Shown here piece by piece: positions 57,539-64,000 of a stretch of DNA of 64,000 bases; position 1 is the stretch's first letter, and each line of letters starts with the position of its first letter. Made by a program: the position numbers and the translations under genes. Under the pieces are notes generated by a model. The model worked only from the letters and a program-made list of their open reading frames with translations. It was not told where the DNA came from and searched no databases. This DNA is from Halichondria panicea (taxonomy: Eukaryota > Porifera > Demospongiae > Suberitida > Halichondriidae): NCBI RefSeq assembly GCF_963675165.1, contig NC_087381.1, positions 6,449,378-6,513,377 of the forward strand, given 5' to 3'.

Positions 57539-58070
57539 TAAACAATGGAACTTCGAACAACACGGATGTTCGAACGATTTAGCACCACGGTAAGCAAAAA
57601 CAAACAGCAATATGCAGAATCTGACCCTACACAAGCCGACTTACATGCCTTACAAACAATAAACTTTCGAACAGTAAGTGCTGAATCAGCACTTTTAACA
57701 CCCACGTGGATGGTTGTATACAACTTGTTTTGAGTAGCAGTGAAGTAATTTTAGTGTTGCTTATGTTCACTACATACTAAATAGGACATACTAAAGCTGA
57801 TGGAAAGCTCGATATTAGCTAATTAAAGCGGCAAGTACCTCGGTTTGGGGATACATTACTCTTTCCGAAATTCCAACTATCGCACACTTTTGTTTTCTGG
57901 ATTATTACGTCATCATTGCAAGAGCTACGACGTTGCTATTCAACCCAGCTTGTTCATAAGGCATGTAAGTCGGCTTGTGTAGGGTCAGATTCTGCATATC
58001 GCTGTTTGTTTTTGCTTACCGTGGTGCTAAATCGTTCGAAAATCTGTGTTGTTCGTAGCTCCATTGTTTA
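57539..58070. mobile_element. Foldback element, ~117-bp arms
   Basis: The left arm (TAAACAATGGAACTTCGAAC .. GCCGACTTACATGCCTTA) pairs with the right arm (AAGGCATGTAAGTCGGC .. GTTCGTAGCTCCATTGTTTA). It is unlike the 55901 family and seen only once here. Confidence 0.85.
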
Positions 58071-58878
58071 GGCCACTCCAAATGAGACTGTAGTTTCCCG
58101 TCTGAGACTCCAGTAAATTATAAGCGGATGTGAGCAGTATTATCATTATTTATTACTATGAATATAATTATAAATTGGTCCGTCATCAATGTAATTAGCC
58201 ACAAAAATTCAGCCAACCATGTGCTTAGAGGCAACAAAGAACAAGAAAAAAATAATTTCAATATTTCATTGATAATTAGAGAAATAATGGCTATCAATGA
58301 GGTAGCTAAAGCAGGAAGCGCGAGTTGGACTTTACTATTATAGCTGAAGTATATAATATCTCTCTATATAGAGCAATAGTAGACTAATACATTTTTATAG
58401 CCGAACAAAGAATACTTTCAGTGTTATTTTCAACACACCTGCAACACCTATACCCACATACTTAGCTAGTGCATCACAAGCACCTCGGAGTAAAATTATT
58501 GGGTGCATGACGATAATTACAATTATAATTAAGAGCCTGAGGAAGTTTTAGTGTTGTATTATAATGAAGCTCATGTTCTATGGTGTTGCTTTAACAGATA
58601 AACACATAATACATTATAATGAGACTAAAAACCTGCATGGAGTATAATGAATAATTTATGAGCGTATAATTACGGTTGGTTTGGCTGACGAACAATAGAT
58701 ATACATGATGTCGAAAGTATATATAGATAATAATAACAAAATTGCCATTTATTTAATTTAGCTGTGTCAACCAATTGATGTCGTATTATATTATGGGCTA
58801 TATAGATAATTATAGTGAGCCAGAAATAATGCCATCCCTCGAAAGGTTCTGTCGAGTTTAGAGGCTATTATAATTATT

Positions 58879-58972
58879 ATGGCTAGCTCACAAAATTTGT
58901 GTTGCTTTTTCCTATTGTCTGTCCTCCTTCATATATCGCTTGGAGCTGGTGATGACCCCACCATGGATAGCA
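58879..58972 (+). CDS. Secretory leader exon, copy C
   Basis: MASSQNLCCFFLLSVLLHIS, then LGAGDDPTMDS and a GTAAGT donor in phase 1. It is nearly identical to copies A and B. Phase 1 fits the sushi exon at 60968, so it is the likely first exon of the second receptor. A sushi-exon relic follows at about 59050-59115 (GGATTTGAGACTCAGGGAGA, TGGTCTGGCCTGATTGTGTG). Confidence 0.75.
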
Positions 58973-61900
58973 GTAAGTGCATGGTATTGTGCATGCTTTT
59001 CTATTAGCTGATAATAATAATTATTATAGCCAGTGCTTGTACACACTAAAGTTGGATTTGAGACTCAGGGAGATGGTCTGGCCTGATTGTGTGCTTAATT
59101 ATGTAGGTTCTGGAAAGTAAATAATTGCGCGGGATCCTCCTTGCCTCTCTTGCTCAGCACCTACCTACCATTTTTTCTAGATCCACCACTGGTTATATAG
59201 CCGATCGTTGTTCATGCTTTCCGTATAATACAATGTATGTATAATTATATGCAATATCTTTTGGGTACAATAATATTACTACCGTGGAATCGCGGATCCC
59301 TCTGTTGTAGCGGACAACATGCCTTGTACCAACTGCTTTTACTATCTAACTATATAGTGTATACTTGCAACCCCGAATCGGACATCTCTAAACTCCAGAC
59401 AACGGACGTTGCCTTTGCATGAAAGATGCATTTAGTGCAAGAATTAACCTCCGAATTAAGAATTAACAGACGAAGGGTGTCAAAAAGAATGGCATCCCCT
59501 ATATACCTGCATGCTGCTCCACAGTATATAGTGTGAGTTCTCGAGATAAATGGCAGTAATTTGGACCCCATGCCATGCAGTTGTTGGGGATGTGTTGCTG
59601 CTTGAAAAAGAAATTAGTAGACCATGCAGGTCTGCAGTTCCATTGTTGGTTTTATGCTCCTAAAATATTCACACACACGCAAGAGGACTGCTGTGACTGA
59701 CTATTAGCTATACGTCATTCTTGTCATGTGTGCATGCATGCACAGTTCAGATTCAGTCTGCTCCAAGTACAACCATCTTCAGGACATTCTGCACAGGGTT
59801 TCCAAACGACTACAACCTGGATTACAAAGCGCTTCTTCAGATTTGCGATTGCTTCCACGAGGCAGATGACCTCTCAGTCTCTATTTCTCTTACCAAGACA
59901 ATTCCGCCATCTTTAATGACTCTGTTGTTGCAAATAATAGATAGGCGTGGCTAAGAAACCGTGCACCTAAAACGATCAGTGCTGTGCTTTTCCAGCCTGA
60001 GCCTGAGCCAGAGATGTTGCTTTTCTTCACACTGTTCAGCTCTCTAGCTCTCTTTCTCTGACAGGCATGCGATATGCACTGGCTAGATATCATGCTCTTA
60101 AAATGGCTGTCATTTAACACAAATTAAACATATCAAGCAATATTACTATTAATTATTAGTCCAGAGATATTCGAGAAGATATCTGATTAGTCCTGTCTTC
60201 TCTTCTTGAACTTCTGTACTGCCTCTTGACGTTCCACTTATGCATGCATGCATGTCATGATACGTAAATTTATACTTCTGTACTGAAAAAGAAAGGGAAT
60301 CCGACTAGAAAAACATTTGCAATGTGAAAAATTGCTAGGATTGGCCAGGGAACCTGTGCAAGATATCTTAGCCCTTTGATGAGCAAGCTTTGATTCACTG
60401 CCACAGCAGCCTCTCTTATTGGCGCCAATCTCGCGCGCAATGTATCCCTAAATAATGATAATGATTACATCACCGTAACGCGCCTGAATTCAACCACGCC
60501 CATCGTTTCCAATCCCTTTCTCTTCCTTCATCTGTGATAAGACTACATTATTGCAATGTTTCATCAGTTTATATGTAACCATCCAAAAGATATAATCACA
60601 TATACAAGAAATCCACAATAAATCCCAATAATTAATTGAGCCATCCTTATTAACAACACTGAGTAGAACCTCGCTGAGGTTGTACTACGAAGATCTTGTA
60701 GCCATTATATCAAACGGTCACTTTTTTCGACTGTACTGCACAAAGCGTACCTCAAGGCAAGATATTAAAATACCATATGAAAGAGCAGCTCAATGCGCAT
60801 GTGCTGGTATACCTACAGCGTGCGCATAGCTCCAACACAGTGTCCACAACGATTTTTTGAACATTATCACTACCGCTGCCGTCATATGACGGCTAAAGCC
60901 GGGAAAGGGTTAATAGAATTGTGTTTGCACCTTATAATTGGTTCATGCAGCTTTATTCTCCCCACAGCACAATGCCCCCCTCTGCCAGAGATAGCCAATG
61001 GAGTGATCTCCTACTCTCCTGATATCACTCCTGATTATGATGTCGGAACTATGGCCATTTACCTTTGTGAAAATGGATTCGTCCTCAGTGGAGACGACAC
61101 TAGAGATTGTCAATCTGACGGAACATTCTCTGGCATGGAACCTGTTTGCTCTATGACTCGTGAGTGGACCATTTCTTATTACTATTATATTCATGGTATA
61201 TTCCTTTCCAGCAAGATATTGTCAAACTATTGTTTATTAAAAGTGTATCAGTTATTAGTGCATGTATAATATAATTATGACTGAGGTACATAGTATGTTT
61301 GTACATGTATTACATGTACGTGCTAGCAGTGAGTGTGCCCAGAATTGTTGAAGTGGTGGCTGGCCTTTTTTCATATAATTATAGCCTGTAACATGGTAAC
61401 TAGGCCTAAGAGGTGGTTATTTTTGGTTACACCCAACCATGCACCACCGACTAGTGTGGCTCATCCCTGGGTGTATTATTATTAGGTTAAATTAATTTTT
61501 CTATGAGCAAGAGCATGCTTGAAAGTGTCATGTGACTTTGTGACTTTCCAGCAGCTATCATTGTTGGATTGGCTCTCAGTGTTCCTCGTAGAGACAAGAA
61601 AAGTTACTGGTGAACCCTATTACCATCATCCAGCAAGCGCTATAGAAACTGAACAGCCATAGCTAATTATTATGCAGCTACAGCTTTAGACTACATTGCA
61701 TCATCTGTAATTGTAATTGACTAAAAACAGTAGATTACATGGTTATTACAGGAAGCCCACTTATTATACAGGAAGTGGACGCGTATTTTCTACAGGAAGT
61801 GACCAATAATTTGAGGAAGTTATCAAAAAATGGAATGAAATTTTAGTGAAAGTGACACCTCCACTCCACCATCATTCTTCTTATTGTAGTGTTGCAGTCA

Positions 61901-63960
61901 GTTATAGCCTAGAATCTATTAGTACTTGTCTGTTCTTTCCAGTAGCTTCAAGAAACGTTTCACAAACTCTACTAAGTTTTACTGTCATCTTTCATTTCGT
62001 CTTTTTGTCAACTGCATGGTGTCTCTCACAGTCCTCCAGCTCGCACGAATTCAGTTGCTAACGCATTCAAACCTGGCCTTTTGTAACCACGCCCCGTGCC
62101 TGTGCAATGAAGTCCAAGTTAGATAGACCACACCTAAGAGTAGAATATGCGTCTTAGTAACCACCTTGGATACGGTTAGTTCCCTCGACTTCGCCTCGGG
62201 CTAACCGCAACTGAGCCCGCAAGCTTATGAAATTATGGCTCATAATTCCCAAACATACACAAATGGGATTTAATCATTTTACAGTCCTCTCTCCGTTAAT
62301 TCTCGTAGGTATTCAAGTTGTATTTGAGATTCCTGAAAGGACTGAGCTGGAGACTGCCGGGGATGTGGAGGTGTGTGTAGTGGTTGTTGAGGGCGTTCTC
62401 GCTAGAGAGGTCATCGTCACTGTTGCCAGTAGAGACGGGTCCGCCTTGGGTACGTCCCTATAATGATGTATTACATATCAGTCATTGAAAACAAAATTCA
62501 ATGAAGTGTATTGCTTGCATGTATAACTATCTTCTATTACATACAGCTGGTGAAGACTATGAACAATTCAGCGTTGATTTGTCCTTTGACCCCGATACTA
62601 ACCGCGCCTGTTTCACTGTTACTGTTACTAACGACGATCGCTACGAGTTACCCGAATCATTTGACCTTGTATTGACCTCCAACGATGATTTTGTGATAAT
62701 CGATGTGCCAACCAGCGTCTTCAACATCAACGATGAGGATGGTAAGTATGTGTAATGTTTTATATAGTGAGGCATAGTGGTGACACCAATTATTATAATT
62801 AGGGCCACAACAATTAATGTCCTATAACTATCTATGATAATCACGGCCCCACACTTCTATTAATTTTATGCAGTCACATATACACACCCCATAAACACAC
62901 ACACACACATACACAAACACACACACACAGTGCTCGTGATTGGATTCCCTCAGGAGGTGTATGATGTGACTGAAGACATTGGCGATGCTCCAATAACAGT
63001 GCAAATCATCAGTGGAGAACTGGCTGATGGAGTATCAGTTGATATCTTCTTCTCCAACCAAAATGTGACAGTTTTTGGTAAGAGAAACTACTAGACTATT
63101 ATGCCTCGGTGTGTACATGCACAGTGAGGTAGTATCTGTGTGTGTATCTAGACTGCTACAGCGGCTCAAATAAGAAATGAAGTGCAAGTAAGAGCTACAC
63201 TCCATAGGCTTCTACTTGAAATTCAATTTTTAAAGCATTATTATCCTTCCCGAGTTACTGTATGGCTAGTTTTGCTACTTTGACTTCCATCTGTTGGCTA
63301 TTCTTCTTAGTATTTAGCTCTGGACTAAAACGCTAGCTATTGGTTAGCTGCGAGATCGAAAGACCTGCAAAGCTGCACTGTTTCATGAGAATTCAGCAGC
63401 CATTTAATTATGGACTTTGACAATCTTCTTAGGCATCAATCAGGGTCATTTTCTTGCACATTTGCAGCTAGCTTTCCACGATACCCGCAGTGCTTTTGTT
63501 ATACATGCAAGCAGAGGTTAACGTATTACCCCCCTCCCCTCCCCACACTCATTCACACCCACACAGATGGCTCTGACTACACTGCCGTGACCCGTATCCT
63601 CACCTTCACCTCGACCATCACCAGTATCCCAGTGCCTGTCCGCATTCTGGACGATATGGTGTATGAAGATTTAGAAATATTTTTGGCCACTCTCAATGAA
63701 GCATCATTGGAGCGTATCACTGTGGCTCCTGGAGCTGCTATTGTCAATATTGCTGACGAAGATGGTGAGAGCGACTTCTTACGTTTAGCCATGATTCACA
63801 TTTTTTTCGCTCTTTGCAGTTATCACAATTGGTTTTGTTGAGACTGGTGTCATGGTGAGTGAGGGTGATGGTAACGCTGGTCTCCAGGTGGCAGTCATCT
63901 CCGGTATGCTAGATGCAGAGATCCAGGTGCAAGTCACCACAAGATATGGATCAGCCTCTT
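58879..63960 (+). CDS. Second sushi/Calx-beta receptor (3' end beyond window)
   Basis: Likely exons: leader 58879-58972, sushi 60968-61159, then Calx-beta modules 62309-62449 + 62547-62741, 62931-63077 + 63567-63764, and 63820-63960 (first half of a third). All are phase 1-1 and join in frame. Calx-beta ends are clear: NINDEDG, NIADEDG. The sushi exon is a close copy of 42767-42958 and the leader is a copy of the giant receptor's, so this is most likely a paralogue. Whether it carries GAIN/7TM exons cannot be seen. The leader-to-sushi link is inferred from phase and order only. Confidence 0.78.
59745..60352 (-). repeat. Inverted third copy of part of the composite repeat
   Basis: Reverse complement of about 56400-56980: GGAAACCCTGTGCAGAATGT, the coding-like block, TTTAAGAGCATGATATCTAG, and finally the foldback arm end TCCGACTAGAAAAACATTTG at 60299. 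It breaks off at 60352. Confidence 0.8.
60968..61159 (+). CDS. Sushi exon copied from the giant receptor
   Basis: It reads CPPLPEIANGVISYSPDITP and DYDVGTMAIYLCENGFVLSG, ending DGTFSGMEPVCSM. Together with ~27 bp of upstream intron (TGGTTCATGCAGCTTTATTC) it matches 42740-42958. Substitutions are mainly conservative or synonymous, so the copy appears to be under constraint. Confidence 0.9.
61160..62308. other. Intron of the second receptor, repeats only
   Basis: No exon seen. Short repeated TACAGGAAGT units occur at 61750-61805, and a block related to 16580-16615 appears inverted (CCTAAGAGGTGGTTAT at about 61405). TAGTAACCACCTTGG and nearby text are unremarkable. Confidence 0.5.
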
Positions 63961-64000
63961 GTAAGTTCTACAATAATGTAAAGCTGTAGATAACAATTAC

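Larger units (their letters stand above)
55716..58380. other. 2.7-kb repeat cluster interrupting the second segmental copy
   Basis: No gene. It contains foldback copy 2 (55901-56445), the composite repeat (to ~57490), a nested MITE (57199-57388), a second foldback (57539-58070) and AT-rich sequence. In the first copy of the segment, 31283 and 31345 are close together, so this cluster accumulated after, or was lost from, the other copy. Confidence 0.6.

Overview
The window looks like nuclear DNA from an animal with small, intron-dense genes, most likely a demosponge (Amphimedon-like). The evidence is AT-rich spacers full of AATTATA-type sequence, short GT-AG introns, runs of phase 1-1 extracellular exons (sushi, Calx-beta, Ig), a 7TM adhesion receptor joined to long Calx-beta arrays, and an ankyrin/Death/Roc-COR protein. 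I saw no bacterial features, rRNA, tRNA or CRISPR. The species is an inference; gene structures come from splice-site and reading-phase bookkeeping done by eye.

Layout. (1) 1-2.4 kb: repeats, chiefly a 1.15-kb foldback element. (2) 2.4-7.3 kb, + strand: 3' part of a single-pass receptor with five sushi domains (one frame-broken), one Ig domain, a juxtamembrane domain, a TM helix and a tail with a duplicated motif. (3) 8.1-18.9 kb, - strand: a 13-exon SNAPC4 orthologue (snRNA-activating complex subunit 4) with tandem Myb repeats and a long, repeat-bearing C-terminal exon whose frame is interrupted. (4) 19.2-20.3 kb, + strand: a possible small two-exon gene, head-to-head with SNAPC4. (5) 20.5-28.8 kb, + strand: an ankyrin-Death-ankyrin-Roc/COR-Death signalling protein. 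(6) 28.8-33.8 kb: repeats, hAT-like and pogo-like MITEs, and two copies of a secretory-leader exon. (7) 34.2-46.8 kb, + strand: a giant receptor of about 2,500 aa: leader, IgGFc-binding-protein-type domain, nine Calx-beta modules, three sushi domains, HRM, GAIN/GPS, 7TM. More than thirty exons agree in phase. (8) 46.8-53.3 kb: intergenic sequence, a 36-bp minisatellite, broken - strand membrane-protein exons, and a nearly identical extra copy of the receptor's last exon. (9) 53.3-59.3 kb: a second copy of the 27.2-32.2 kb block (Roc/COR 3' end to leader exon), with deletions and a 2.7-kb interruption. (10) 58.9-64 kb, + strand: the start of a second sushi/Calx-beta receptor, running off the right edge.

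How it fits together. The region seems to grow by segmental and exon duplication. A unit made of a Roc/COR 3' end, repeats, a secretory leader and then a sushi/Calx-beta receptor occurs twice. The leader exon occurs three times, and a sushi exon of the big receptor recurs with its intron edge in the second receptor. Transposons are mostly short palindromic or TIR elements, and several insertions can be dated against empty sites in paralogous copies inside the window. Cell-surface receptors lying beside an ankyrin/Death/Roc-COR protein suggest a recognition or adhesion locus, but a functional link is only inference.
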